A stretch of 64,000 nt of DNA. Source: Streptomyces sp. ISL-1. GTDB lineage: Bacteria; Actinomycetota; Actinomycetes; Streptomycetales; Streptomycetaceae. Below, one piece after another: positions 43,607 to 53,058 of the stretch (the stretch's first letter is position 1; each line of letters opens with the position of its first letter). Where the stretch lies: the NCBI RefSeq assembly GCF_018614585.1, contig NZ_JAGGOI010000029.1:186001-250000 (forward strand), given 5' to 3'. The position numbers and the translations under genes were made by a program. The notes under the pieces are model-generated. The model searched no databases, was not told the origin of the DNA, and saw only the letters and a program-made list of their open reading frames with translations.

Positions 43607-44770
43607 ATGCGTCACTTCGGGCATCTCTCGCCTACTGTCCGTGAGAATCTGTTCCATCGGGAGCCGTGCGAATTCACCGCCGCGTCTCCTGTCCGCACGC
43701 TCGCCACCGCGCTCGGAGCCACCCTCTACAGCCCGGCCACCCGGCCGAAGCTCGCCGACGACGTGCTCAAGCAGGTGGGCCGCGGGGTCGTCTCCATGGT
43801 CCTCTGCCTGGAGGATTCCATCGACGACGCGGATGTGGCCGCGGCCGAGGAGAACCTGGTCCGGCAGTTCGCCGAACTCGACGCGCGGGGCGCGGAGCTG
43901 CCGCTGCTCTTCATCCGGGTCCGCGAGGCCGGGCAGATTCAGGACCTGGTGGAGCGGCTGGGCCCCTCGGTTCGCCGACTGTCCGGATTCGTACTGCCGA
44001 AGTTCACGGAGGAGCGGGGCGTTCCGTTTCTGGAGGCGCTCACCTCCGCGGAATCTGCGAGCGGTCGGCGGCTCTTCGCGATGCCCGTGCTGGAATCGCC
44101 GGAGCTCCTCCACCTAGAGACGAGGACGGATACGCTCACAGGGATCGCCCGCACGCTGAACAAATACCGCGAGCGGGTACTTGCGCTGCGACTGGGAGTC
44201 ACGGACTTCTGCTCGGCGTACGGGCTGCGCCGGTCGCCCGACATGACCGCCTACGACGTCCAGATCGTCGCCGCGGTCATCGCGGACGTGGTGAACGTCC
44301 TGGGACGGGCGGACGGCACCGGATACACGGTGACCGGCCCTGTGTGGGAGTACTTCCGGCTCCAGGAGCGCATGTTCAAGCCCCAGCTGCGCCGAAGCCC
44401 CTTCATGGAGAGCCGTGCGGAGGAACTGCGCACCGCGCTCATCGAGCACGACCTGGACGGCCTGCTCCGCGAGATCGGGCTCGACCGGGCGAACGGGCTG
44501 CAGGGCAAGACCTGCATTCACCCCTCGCATGTGCTTCCCGTGCACGCGCTGTCCGTCGTCAGTCACGAAGAGTTCTGCGACGCGCAGGACATCCTGCAGC
44601 CGGAGCGGGGCGGCGGAGGCGTGATGCGTTCCGCGTACACGAACAAGATGAACGAAGTGAAGCCGCACCGGGCCTGGGCCGAGCGCACACTGCTGCGTGC
44701 CGAGGTCTTCGGGGTGGCCAACGAGGAGGTCGGCTTCGTGGAGCTGCTCACGGCCGGAATCTCCGGCTGA
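43607..44770 (+). CDS. HpcH/HpaI aldolase/citrate-lyase family protein of the ter module
   Basis: 387-aa TIM-barrel C-C lyase. GATLYSPATRPKLADDVL, the metal-ligand segment MVLCLEDSIDDADVAAAEEN, AMPVLESPELLHLETR, LRLGVTDFCSAYGLRRSPD and GLQGKTCIHPSH are the ordered motifs. In ter loci this subtype is predicted to make part of a nucleoside-like compound together with phosphoribosyltransferases and a HAD phosphatase. The stop codon touches the next ATG, so it is the first gene of a three-gene operon. Confidence 0.9.
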   Translation: MRHFGHLSPTVRENLFHREPCEFTAASPVRTLATALGATLYSPATRPKLADDVLKQVGRGVVSMVLCLEDSIDDADVAAAEENLVRQFAELDARGAELPLLFIRVREAGQIQDLVERLGPSVRRLSGFVLPKFTEERGVPFLEALTSAESASGRRLFAMPVLESPELLHLETRTDTLTGIARTLNKYRERVLALRLGVTDFCSAYGLRRSPDMTAYDVQIVAAVIADVVNVLGRADGTGYTVTGPVWEYFRLQERMFKPQLRRSPFMESRAEELRTALIEHDLDGLLREIGLDRANGLQGKTCIHPSHVLPVHALSVVSHEEFCDAQDILQPERGGGGVMRSAYTNKMNEVKPHRAWAERTLLRAEVFGVANEEVGFVELLTAGISG

Positions 44771-47521
44771 ATGACGAGGAGAGAGACAGACACCGTGGTG
44801 TGGTCGGGAACGTGGGTCGCTGAGCGGCTCGGCGTCGAACTCGTCGGAGACGCGACGCTGAGCGGCATGCTGGGGCTGGCCCTGCGCCGCAATCCCAAGC
44901 GCGCGCATCTGCTCGTGTCGAACGTGCTGGGCAAGCATGTGCCGCAGTCACCGGCGGTGGTGTATGGCGCGGGGTACGGACTCGGTGAGCGGGTGCGGGA
45001 GTTGCTCGGCCCCGAGGACGCGTCGCGCGCGGTGGTCCTGGGCTACGCGGAGACGGCGACGGGCCTTGGCCACTCGGTGGCGGACGGGGTGGGCCTCGCG
45101 CCGTATCTGCACTCCACGCGCCGCCCGGTCGAGGGCGTGGAACGGGCGGGCGGCTTCGAGGAGTCCCACTCGCACGCGACGTCACACCTGCTGCTGCCCG
45201 AGGACTCGCGGCTGCTGGCGGGGGACGGCCCGCTGGTGCTGGTGGACGACGAGTTCTCGACGGGCAACACCGTGCTCAACACGATCCGCGACCTGCATCA
45301 GCGCTACCCGCGCGACCGGTACGTGATCGTGGCACTGGTCGACATGCGCTCGGACGACGACCGCGACCGCCTGTCGGTCTTCGCGCGGGAACTCGGCGCG
45401 CGGGTGGACCTGGTGGCACTGGCGTCGGGGACGGTACGGCTCCCGGAGGGCGTGCTGGAGAAGGGCCAGGCGCTGGTGGCCGAGCATGAGGCGGCCGGCG
45501 GGGCGGCGGGTTCGCCCCCGGGCGCGGCGGGCTCGGCTTCGGGCTCAGGCTCGACTTCGGCTTCGGGCGCGGTGGGCTCGGCTTCGGGCTCGGGCTCGGC
45601 TTCGGGCGCGGTGGGCTCGGCTTTGGGCTCGGGCTCGGCTTCGGGCGCGGTGGGCTCGGCTTTGGGCTCGGCCCCGACTGCGCAGCCGCCGACGGGCAGT
45701 ACGGCTGCGGGTGTGGGCTCGCTCCCCGGCGCGGGTGCGTCGGGTGCCGGGGACCCGGGCTCGCTTCCCGGCGCGGAGGTGCCGGCGGGCGACGCGGGCC
45801 TGGCCGGCAAGGCCGCGGCGCAAGCCACCCCCCGCCGCGCCGTGCGCGTCGAGCTCGGGTGGCCCCGTGGGGTGCCCGACGGGGGGCGGCATGGGTTTAC
45901 GCCCCGGCACCGGGAACAGTTGGAGGGCGCCCTGCCGGGCATGGCCGCGCGCATCGACGCCGCGCTCGGCGAGACCGCCACGGGCCGCTCGCGTCGCGTC
46001 CTCGTACTCGGCTTCGAGGAGCTGATGTACGCGCCTCTCCGGCTCGGGACCGCTCTTGAGCAGGTCATCGACGCCGGCGTGCGGTACTCCACCACCACCC
46101 GCTCGCCCGTCCTGGCCGTCGACGACCCCGGCTACGCCATTCGCAGCCGACTCGTCTTCCCCGCCCACGACAATCCCGCCGACGGCCCCGGCGAGCGGTA
46201 CGCCTACAACGTGGCGGGCGCCGGCTTCGACGCCGTCGTAGCCGTCGTCGACTCGGCAGCCGACACCCCCCAACTGCACGCCCCCGACGGCCTGTTGGCC
46301 CAGCTCGCCGCGCACACCCCGCACGTCTTGCTGGCGGTCGTCCCCAGCTACGTACCCCAATACGTACCCGAAAGAGCTGCCATGCTGCCCGAGCCCCTCC
46401 GCGGCCCCGAGTTCTCCTCCTACGCGGCGGACGACGTCGGCTGGCTGCTCCAGGATCTGTCCGAGACCGAGCTGGAGGCCCCCACGGAGGAGCGCGAGGA
46501 GGCCATCCAGGGCGGCGCGCACTACGCCGAGTCGCTGCCCGTCGAGTACCAGCCCAGCGCCCAGTACCAGCAGCTGTTCAAGGCCGCGCTGGAGACCTCC
46601 GCGGTCCGGATAGCCCGGGCCGTCGGCACCGTAACGGAGACGGTCCTCGCCGAACGGTCCCCACGGCCCGTACTCGTTTCGCTGGCCCGCGCCGGCACCC
46701 CCGTCGGCGTGCTGATGCGCCGCTGGGCCCAGCATCGGCACGGCCTGGACCTGCCGCACTACGCCGTGTCCATCGTCCGCGGCCGCGGCATCGACACCAA
46801 CGCCCTGCGCTGGCTCCAACAGCACCACGACCCGGCCGACGTCGTGTTCGTCGACGGCTGGACCGGCAAGGGCGCGATCACCCGTGAACTGGCCGACGCG
46901 CTCGCCGAGTTCGAGGGCTTCAACCCCGAGATCGCCGTTCTCGCCGACCCCGGCGGCTGCGTCCGCACCTACGGCACCCGAGAGGACTTCCTCATCCCCT
47001 CCGCCTGCCTCAACTCCACGGTCTCCGGCCTGATATCGCGTACGGTGCTCCGCGCCGACCTGGTCGGGCCGAACGACTTCCACGGCGCGAAGTTCTACCG
47101 CGAGCTTGCCGGCAGCGACGTCTCGGAACACTTCCTGGACACCGTCGCCGCCCGCTTCGACGAGGTCGCGACCGCCGTCGACGCCGACGTCAAGGAGCTC
47201 CTGTCGGCGGACCGCGTGCCCACCTGGGAAGGCTGGGCCGCCGTCGAGCGGATCAGCGAGGAGTACGGCATCCACGATGTGAACCTGGTCAAGCCGGGCG
47301 TCGGCGAGACGACGCGCGTACTGCTGCGTCGCGTGCCCTGGAAGATCCTCGCCAAGCGCGGCGCGGGCGCCGACCTCGACCATGTACGGCTGCTGGCCGA
47401 GCAGCGCGGCGTACCGGTCGAGGAGGTCGACGAACTTCCCTACACCTGCGTCGGGTTGATCCACCCCCAGTACACCCGCGGCGCGACCGGCGCGGACGGC
47501 AAGGCGGTGTCGGCCCTGTGA
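44771..47521 (+). CDS. Fused phosphoribosyltransferase-TRSP-StiP protein
   Basis: 916-aa fusion. Residues 1-235 are a PRTase domain with the PRPP loop VLVDDEFSTGNTVLNTI (156-172). Residues 240-353 are a Gly/Ala/Ser linker with a 13-residue repeat. The TRSP domain (named for its TTRSP motif, 442-446) spans about 355-545. The StiP/PRTase-like domain spans about 548-905 (SYAADDVGWLLQDLS, EEAIQGGAHYAESLPVEYQP, IVRGRGIDTNALRWL, VFVDGWTGKGAITREL). Both PRTase parts are predicted to act in making the ter-associated nucleoside-like metabolite. They are often separate genes. Its stop overlaps the HAD start (GTGA). Confidence 0.88.
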   Translation: MTRRETDTVVWSGTWVAERLGVELVGDATLSGMLGLALRRNPKRAHLLVSNVLGKHVPQSPAVVYGAGYGLGERVRELLGPEDASRAVVLGYAETATGLGHSVADGVGLAPYLHSTRRPVEGVERAGGFEESHSHATSHLLLPEDSRLLAGDGPLVLVDDEFSTGNTVLNTIRDLHQRYPRDRYVIVALVDMRSDDDRDRLSVFARELGARVDLVALASGTVRLPEGVLEKGQALVAEHEAAGGAAGSPPGAAGSASGSGSTSASGAVGSASGSGSASGAVGSALGSGSASGAVGSALGSAPTAQPPTGSTAAGVGSLPGAGASGAGDPGSLPGAEVPAGDAGLAGKAAAQATPRRAVRVELGWPRGVPDGGRHGFTPRHREQLEGALPGMAARIDAALGETATGRSRRVLVLGFEELMYAPLRLGTALEQVIDAGVRYSTTTRSPVLAVDDPGYAIRSRLVFPAHDNPADGPGERYAYNVAGAGFDAVVAVVDSAADTPQLHAPDGLLAQLAAHTPHVLLAVVPSYVPQYVPERAAMLPEPLRGPEFSSYAADDVGWLLQDLSETELEAPTEEREEAIQGGAHYAESLPVEYQPSAQYQQLFKAALETSAVRIARAVGTVTETVLAERSPRPVLVSLARAGTPVGVLMRRWAQHRHGLDLPHYAVSIVRGRGIDTNALRWLQQHHDPADVVFVDGWTGKGAITRELADALAEFEGFNPEIAVLADPGGCVRTYGTREDFLIPSACLNSTVSGLISRTVLRADLVGPNDFHGAKFYRELAGSDVSEHFLDTVAARFDEVATAVDADVKELLSADRVPTWEGWAAVERISEEYGIHDVNLVKPGVGETTRVLLRRVPWKILAKRGAGADLDHVRLLAEQRGVPVEEVDELPYTCVGLIHPQYTRGATGADGKAVSAL
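45542..45664 (+). repeat. 39-bp tandem repeats encoding the PRTase linker
   Basis: Two perfect-length units encode GSGSASGAVGSAL (residues 273-285 and 286-298) after a related partial unit. The DNA is almost pure alternation of GGCTCG and TCGGGC words. Confidence 0.8.
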
Positions 47522-48435
47522 GCACCGCAGCGCAGAGGCAAACGCAGACGCGTACGGGTGGGCAGTCGCTTACGGATGCGCAGACGCGGACGCTTACCGG
47601 TGCGCAGGCGCGTACTCGGACGAAGACGCTTGTCGCCAGCGACCTCGACCGCACCCTCATCTACTCCGCCCCCGCCCTCCAGCTCCCCATGCCGGACGCG
47701 GACGCACCCCGCCTGCTCTGCGTCGAGGTGTACGAACGCAAGCCGCTGTCGTATCTCACGGAGACCGCGGCCGGGCTGCTGACCCAGCTCGCCGCCGACA
47801 CCGTCTTCGTGCCGAGCACCACCCGCACTCGCGAGCAGTACCACCGCATCCATCTCCCGGGCCCCGCCCCCGAGTTCGCGATCTGCGCCAACGGCGGACA
47901 CCTCCTCGTCGACGGCGTGTCCGACCCCGGATGGCAGCGGCAGGTCGCCGCCCGCCTCGCTGACGAGTGCGCCTCGCTCGCCGAGGTACGCGACCACCTG
48001 CTCGCGGCCGCCGACCCCGCCTGGCTGCTCAAGGAGCGGATCGCCGAAGGGCTCTTCGCCTACCTCGTCGTCGAGCGCGGCCTGCTGCCCGAGGGCTGGG
48101 TCAAGGAACTCGCCGAATGGGCGGGGGGCCGCGGCTGGACCGTTTCGCTCCAGGGGCGCAAGATCTACGCCGTGCCCCAGCCGCTCACGAAGAGCGCGGC
48201 GGTCCGCGAAATCGCCCGCCGCACGGATGCCGAGCAGATCCTCGCGGCCGGGGACTCCCTCCTCGACGCCGATCTGCTGTTCGCCGCGGACCGCGCCTGG
48301 CGGCCGGGCCACGGAGAGCTCGCCGACAGCGGCTGGATCGCCCCGAACGTCGAGGTGCTGGATGAGACCGGTGTCGTCGCGGGCGAGGAGATCCTGCGCC
48401 GGTTCAGCCTTGCCGCGGCCCCGCCTCCGGCCTGA
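47518..48435 (+). CDS. HAD family hydrolase of the ter module
   Basis: 305-aa phosphatase. After a Thr/Arg/Gln-rich N-terminal stretch (residues 1-36, three near-repeats of LT.AQTRT) the HAD motif I reads LVASDLDRTLIYS. Motif II VPSTTRT, the C2 cap and motif IV (LAAGDSLLDADLLFAAD) follow. It should dephosphorylate the product of the preceding PRTases. GTG overlaps the upstream stop by four bases. It is the final gene of the module; the ATP-grasp partner common in such loci is not visible in this window. Confidence 0.9.
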   Translation: MSTAAQRQTQTRTGGQSLTDAQTRTLTGAQARTRTKTLVASDLDRTLIYSAPALQLPMPDADAPRLLCVEVYERKPLSYLTETAAGLLTQLAADTVFVPSTTRTREQYHRIHLPGPAPEFAICANGGHLLVDGVSDPGWQRQVAARLADECASLAEVRDHLLAAADPAWLLKERIAEGLFAYLVVERGLLPEGWVKELAEWAGGRGWTVSLQGRKIYAVPQPLTKSAAVREIARRTDAEQILAAGDSLLDADLLFAADRAWRPGHGELADSGWIAPNVEVLDETGVVAGEEILRRFSLAAAPPPA

Positions 48436-48468
48436 CCGGACGGCGGCGGGGCGGCCGGGGTGAGGGCC

Positions 48469-48678
48469 TCAGCCGCAGCAGCCGCCTCCGCAGCAGCCCC
48501 CGCCTCCGCCGCTGGGCGCGGGCGCGGACTTCGTACCGCCGACGGCGACGGCCGAGAGCAGCTTGACGGTGTCCTCGTGGCCGGCCGGGCAGCTCGCCGG
48601 GTCGGAGGACTGGGCCATCGGCCGGTTCACTTCAAAGGAGTCGCCGCAGCTGCGGCAGCGGTATTCGTAACGAGGCAT
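48469..48678 (-). CDS. FmdB family zinc-ribbon protein
   Basis: 69-aa protein. FmdB start MPRYEYRCRSCGDSFEVNRP with CxxC, a second pair spread as SCPAGH, then a Gly/Cys-rich tail GGGGGCCGGGCCG that could bind more metal. FmdB proteins were named for formamidase operons but act as small putative regulatory zinc ribbons. It converges on the HAD gene. The 165 bp upstream contain ~30-bp degenerate repeats (TGTTCGCGCC...GGGTCGCG). Confidence 0.85.
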   Translation of the reverse strand: MPRYEYRCRSCGDSFEVNRPMAQSSDPASCPAGHEDTVKLLSAVAVGGTKSAPAPSGGGGGCCGGGCCG

Positions 48679-48843
48679 GGCGTCAGGTTATCGGCAAGCG
48701 CGCCGGCCGCCGGGTGGCGCTCGACAGGTGGCGCATCACGGGTGCCGGTCACAGGCGCTCGCGCTGCTGCGGGTGTTCGCGCCACGGGTCGCGATTACGG
48801 CTGTTCGCGCCTCGGGTCGCGCATCAAGGGCGGGCGCTCGACG

Positions 48844-49503
48844 CTACGGGTGTTCGCGCATCGCGACGTCGAGCAGTTCGAGCGTGGCCATGTATGCGCC
48901 GTCCACGTCCCGCTCCCGTACTCGCTCCACGACCACCGCGTGCACGCCGACCGGATCCTCCGGCGTACCCGCCAGGTGCACCCGCCGGTCGCGCTCGATG
49001 AGCACCGGGATGATCACCCGGCGCATCTGCGCGAAGAACCGGTTGCGCGAGGCGGCCAGCAGGGCGGTGTGGAACGACGCGTCCGAGCGCACGCCGAGCA
49101 CTGGATCGTCCCCGGCCGCCCTCATCGCGTCCACCGCCGCGTCGAGTGCCGCGAGGTCCTGCTCGCTGCGGTGTTCGGCGGCGAGTGAGGCGGCGGCCGG
49201 TTCGATGGAACGGCGCAGCTCCAGCATGTCGGCGAAGAAGTCGGTCGGCGCACCGGCGGCAAGCGTCCAGCGCAGTACGTCGGCGTCCAGGAGGTTCCAG
49301 TCGTCCCGGGGCCGTACGAACGCGCCGCGCCGCCGGCGGGCGCCGACCAGGCCCTTCGTCGTCAACACCTTGATCGCTTCGCGCAGCCCGCTGTGGCTGA
49401 CGTCCAGCTCGGCCGTCAGCTCCGGCAGATCGAGAGCGTCGCCCTCGGCGCAGGTGCCGTCGAAGATCCGGCGGGCAAGACCCTCCACGGCGGCGCCGTG
49501 CAC
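48844..49503 (-). CDS. FadR-type (FCD) GntR family regulator
   Basis: 219-aa regulator. The winged helix (LTAELDVSHSGLREAIKVLT, then RRRRGAFVRPRDDW) is followed by the all-helical FCD ligand domain with metal-binding-type residues (DASFHTALLAASRN). It probably senses a sugar acid or carboxylate. GTG 49503 is the only possible start, because homologues usually carry about 10 more N-terminal residues (ending YAGRGVHG). Those residues are encoded here but with no upstream start codon before a TGA. It lies 47 bp after the DUF4383 gene. Confidence 0.85.
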   Translation of the reverse strand: MHGAAVEGLARRIFDGTCAEGDALDLPELTAELDVSHSGLREAIKVLTTKGLVGARRRRGAFVRPRDDWNLLDADVLRWTLAAGAPTDFFADMLELRRSIEPAAASLAAEHRSEQDLAALDAAVDAMRAAGDDPVLGVRSDASFHTALLAASRNRFFAQMRRVIIPVLIERDRRVHLAGTPEDPVGVHAVVVERVRERDVDGAYMATLELLDVAMREHP

Positions 49504-49550
49504 CCCGCGGCCCGCGTATCCGGCGTATACGGCGCTGCTCGTGTCGGCCT

Positions 49551-50117
49551 CTACTCGCCTGTTCCCTTTCGTAGCACCTCACCCCGTTCGCGCCGCTGGG
49601 CGCGCTGCTCCTGGTCCGCCTCGTCGGGGTGGCGGGCCCTCCAGTAAGGGTTGTCGTGCGGCAGCGTCGCGCTGACCCGCCCGTACATGCCGAAGAACAT
49701 CAGCATCACGCCCGCCACAAAGCTGAACAGCACGTTCTGGATGTGGAAGGCGAGGAAGTTGAAGTCGGTCTCCAGCAGGCCGAGATTGAGGAAGCCGCTG
49801 AGGATGAAGGCGACGCCGAGGACCATGTTCAGGGTCGAGGCGAAGTTGCCGCCGATGATCATCCCGACGAAGAGCAGCAGCCCGACGCAGATGGAGAGGA
49901 CGCTCAGCGAGCCGTTGGTGTTGAGCCCCGCGACGGTGTCACCGCTGATGTCGAAGAAGCCGACCTTGTTGACCAGACCCAGAATGCCGAAAGCGAGCAG
50001 CACGAGACCCATGAGACCTGCGCCCACGCGGTAGATCTGGCTGAGGCGATGGTCGACGGGGAGATGTTCGTCGAGCCTGATGCGGCGGGTTTCGTGGCGC
50101 GGTGCGTGTGTTGCCAT
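49551..50117 (-). CDS. DUF4383 membrane protein
   Basis: 188-aa protein with four membrane helices (about residues 32-52, 72-92, 100-120 and 128-150) and the DUF4383 signatures RVGAGLMGLVLLAFGILGLV and GLNTNGSLSVLSICVGLLLF. The N- and C-termini are charged and cytoplasmic. Function is unknown; members are common in actinobacteria. ATG 50117 has GGGAG 8 nt upstream. Confidence 0.9.
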   Translation of the reverse strand: MATHAPRHETRRIRLDEHLPVDHRLSQIYRVGAGLMGLVLLAFGILGLVNKVGFFDISGDTVAGLNTNGSLSVLSICVGLLLFVGMIIGGNFASTLNMVLGVAFILSGFLNLGLLETDFNFLAFHIQNVLFSFVAGVMLMFFGMYGRVSATLPHDNPYWRARHPDEADQEQRAQRRERGEVLRKGTGE

Positions 50118-50624
50118 GTCTGGGCTCCCTTTGTGCGTACTCGTACCCCAAGGATCCGCCCGGGGGCGCGGCCGGACAACCAGGGAGACGTCCAGGGTGC
50201 TGGGGGCGGGGGGGCCCACGCCCGTCCGGGGGCCGCGGCTCATGGGCCGCATCCCGGGTGCCCGGCGGCGCGGGGGCTCAGGCCCGTCCGGGGCGGGGGC
50301 TGGCCCTCGGCGGCGCGGGGTTCCAGGCTCGTCCGGGGGCGGGGCTGGCTGGCCCGGGCTGCTCGGCGGCGCGGGGTCTCAGGCCCGTCTGGGGGCGGGG
50401 CTGGCTGGCCCGGGCTGCTCGGCGGCGCGGTCATGCCGTCCGGGGGCGGGCTCGGGGGAGCCGTGTTCCGGGCCTCAGGGGGAGCCGGGCCGGGGGAGCC
50501 GCTGGGGGGCAGCGCCCCGGAATCTCCGGCGGCGGAGGTCCGGACCGACCGGGCTGGATCCCCGGTGGCGGAGGTCCGGCCCGTCCGGGGGCACCGCCCA
50601 TGCCGGGCGGGCCCGGGGGCGGTG
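50118..50624. repeat. 507-bp gene-free region with 56-bp tandem repeats
   Basis: No gene supported. A G-rich unit starting GGGGCTGGCTGGCCCGGGCT occurs at 50341 and again at 50397 (56-bp period), with a degenerate copy near 50294. All lie between the coiled-coil gene stop and the DUF4383 start. The open frames are compositional. Confidence 0.65.
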
Positions 50625-51992
50625 TCAGGCGCCGCCCGTGCCGCGGTCCTCGCGGATCTGCTCGACCACGCGCGCCGCCGCGCGCCGTACCGCCTCGGTC
50701 TCCATCAGAAAGTGCCAGTAGTCGGGGTGCAGGCCCTCCAGCCCGACACTTGCCCGCTCCAGTCGGGCCACCGCGTCGTCCAGCGGCCTGGCATGACGCG
50801 GATCCGGGGTGTTGCGCCCGGCCATGGCGAGGCGCTGCGCGTCGCGGATGGCGAACCGGGTCCGGTCGATCTCCTGCTGCGGATCCTTCGCCACGGCATT
50901 GAGCTGCCGCAGCCGGTCGCCGGCCGCGGAGACCGCCTCATCGGTGGCGTTCAGCAGCGCCCGTACCGTACTGAGCAGGGCCGTCGCGTCCGCCCACCGC
51001 TGCTCGTCGCGCGCCTTGGCCGCCTCCCGGAGCTTCTCCTCGGCCTGGCGGACGCTGATCGCCGCCTGCTCGGGGACGGGCTGCAGATCCTGCCAGCAGG
51101 CGGCGGAGAAACGCCGCCGCAGCTCGCTCAGGACTGGCTCGACGGATCCGGCGCGGTTGGTGAGGGCCTCCGCGCGTGTACGGAGGGACACCAGGCGTTT
51201 GTCCGTCTCGGCGGCGCGCTCGGGCAGCCGCTCGGCCTCGGCGCGTACGGCTTCGGCGTCGCGCAGCACGCGGTCGGCGCGCTGGAGGGTCTCGGCCACG
51301 CCGTGCCGCCCGGCGCCCTGATTGAGCATGGTCAGCTCGGGGGCGAGGGCGGCGAGGCGAGCCGCGAGATCGTCCGCGCGCAAGCCGGAGCCTCGCGCCG
51401 AATCGAGGGCGTTGCTCGCGGCAAGGAGCGCCTGTCTCGCCCGCTCCACGGCGGGGGCGAGCCGGGCGAGCTGCGTCTCGGCCTTGTCGAGCAGCGGCCC
51501 GAGCCCCTGCGCAAACCGGTCGAGGTCCGCCTTGACCCGTACGAGCTCGTCCTTGGCGCTGGTGAGTTCACCGCGTGCATGCGCGGCAACGGAGGCTTCG
51601 AGGCCGTCCCGGTCGAGGTCGTGGGCGTCGACGGCGGTGATGTACCGACGGCTCACCTCGTCGATCCGCTGCCCCAGCGCGGCGAAGTCGTCCACGGCGC
51701 GGTGCGCCCCCGGCGAACTGTCCACCGCGGAGATCGTCTCGATCGAGATCCGCAGATCGCGCTGGGCGGTGTCCAGCTCGAGGAAGGCCGCGGCGGCGGC
51801 GTCCTTCGCGGCCTGCGCATCGGCCCGCTGACTCTCCCCGCGCCCGCCGAACCAGCGCCGAGTCCCCCCGCCGGCGAACGCGCCCGGCAGCGCAGCGACG
51901 ATCAACGGCACAGGCAGCAGCATCAGCGCGAGGACATCCCGGACGGCACTCGCCTGCCCTCTTGCATGAGGCCGCGCGTGTCTCGCCGTCAC
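50625..51992 (-). CDS. Membrane-anchored coiled-coil protein
   Basis: 455-aa protein not assigned to a family. One N-terminal membrane helix (VLALMLLPVPLIVAALPGAF, about residues 20-40) is followed by ~390 residues of Ala/Glu/Leu/Arg-rich heptads (DELVRVKADLDRFAQGLGPL, RTRAEALTNRAGSVEPVLSE, and others) interrupted near the middle. The C-terminus ends EDRGTGGA. It resembles streptomycete TPM/coiled-coil scaffold proteins. GTG 51992 is the start. The upstream lipoprotein gene on the same strand is 71 bp away. Confidence 0.75.
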   Translation of the reverse strand: MTARHARPHARGQASAVRDVLALMLLPVPLIVAALPGAFAGGGTRRWFGGRGESQRADAQAAKDAAAAAFLELDTAQRDLRISIETISAVDSSPGAHRAVDDFAALGQRIDEVSRRYITAVDAHDLDRDGLEASVAAHARGELTSAKDELVRVKADLDRFAQGLGPLLDKAETQLARLAPAVERARQALLAASNALDSARGSGLRADDLAARLAALAPELTMLNQGAGRHGVAETLQRADRVLRDAEAVRAEAERLPERAAETDKRLVSLRTRAEALTNRAGSVEPVLSELRRRFSAACWQDLQPVPEQAAISVRQAEEKLREAAKARDEQRWADATALLSTVRALLNATDEAVSAAGDRLRQLNAVAKDPQQEIDRTRFAIRDAQRLAMAGRNTPDPRHARPLDDAVARLERASVGLEGLHPDYWHFLMETEAVRRAAARVVEQIREDRGTGGA

Positions 51993-52063
51993 ATCCCTCT
52001 CCCGTGCCGTGTCGCCCTGCCCGGTTCATTCTCCCACCAGGTAATGACGAACACACGGGCCTG

Positions 52064-52849
52064 TTAGTTCGCGCTTCGTACCGTGACTTTGCCGTTGTCG
52101 CTGCGGGCCCTGACGACGTGAGAGCTGCTGTCGTCGGTCGGCACGTCGATGTCCACACCGCCGTTGTCGCTCTTGGCAGTCACGGCGTACGGAGCCCCCG
52201 CGCCCGGCAGCTCGATGGTGATCCCGCCGTTGTCACTGACGGTCTCCACCCGATCGGGCACGGCGACGAGCCCGAGCCGCACAGACCCGTTGTCCGACCG
52301 GACGCTCACGGTCTTGGCGCTGACGCGCTCAGTGACGACGGCCCCGTTGTCGCTGACGAGCCGGAGCGGCCCGCTGGAGTCCCGCACGGTCACGGCGCCG
52401 TTGTCGGACCGGATCTTCAGCGCGGTGTCGAACCCAGTGGCGGTGACGCTCCCGTTGTCGTCCTCCACGGTCACGGCGACCCCACGCGGCACCTTGACGG
52501 TGTGCCGCGCCTCGCAGTCGCTGGCAACGGCATCACACTTCACCCGCAGGGTCAGCGTCCCGTCCTTCATCTTCCAGGATGCCTCGGGCCCGTTCCCCAT
52601 GAATACCCACCCGTCGACCTGCCGGGTCACCTGCACTTCTTTGACGTCGGCGGTCACGAGCTCGATGACGGAGTCGTCGGAGTCGATGGTGAGCGACTTT
52701 CCGGCGAGGGGGAACGACTTGCTCTCGACGGGGGCTTCCCCGGCATCAGCACTGCCGCACCCGGCAAGCGCGCCGGCGAGGAGGGCGACGCCGGCGGCGG
52801 CGACGAGCGCACGGGCGCGGGTGGCGTGGTGGGTACGGAATGCGGCCAC
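52064..52849 (-). CDS. DUF4097-like beta-helix lipoprotein
   Basis: 261-aa cell-surface lipoprotein. The signal ends in lipobox ALAGC. The mature part is built of short repeated strands with SDNG turns (KIRSDNGAVTV, LVSDNGAVVTE, SVRSDNGSVRLG, TVSDNGGITIE, AKSDNGGVDID, RSDNGKVTVRS), the DUF4097/DUF4098 pattern forming a right-handed beta solenoid. Function is unknown, possibly envelope-related. GTG 52849 with GGGGGA 8 nt upstream. Confidence 0.88.
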   Translation of the reverse strand: MAAFRTHHATRARALVAAAGVALLAGALAGCGSADAGEAPVESKSFPLAGKSLTIDSDDSVIELVTADVKEVQVTRQVDGWVFMGNGPEASWKMKDGTLTLRVKCDAVASDCEARHTVKVPRGVAVTVEDDNGSVTATGFDTALKIRSDNGAVTVRDSSGPLRLVSDNGAVVTERVSAKTVSVRSDNGSVRLGLVAVPDRVETVSDNGGITIELPGAGAPYAVTAKSDNGGVDIDVPTDDSSSHVVRARSDNGKVTVRSAN

Positions 52850-53058
52850 AGTGATCGTCCCCCAGGTAGTAAGGCAGAGCAGTTCCGCTTTCTGCCGATG
52901 TGCCCCCAAGGTAGGAGCCCGCAGGTCGGGGAACGATCCGGGCGACCACCGTCTCGGGGGTGGGGGTAGCCCCCGTACCAGGGGAGGGTGAGGGAGAGGC
53001 GGCGGTAACGGGTTTGCAGGGCGGCCCCCTGCGCCATGTACCCTGTTGCTTCATCCAC

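Noticed and set aside
45542-45664. CRISPR-like direct repeats
   Set aside because: The repeats are contiguous, in frame and encode a Gly/Ser/Ala linker; there are no spacers.
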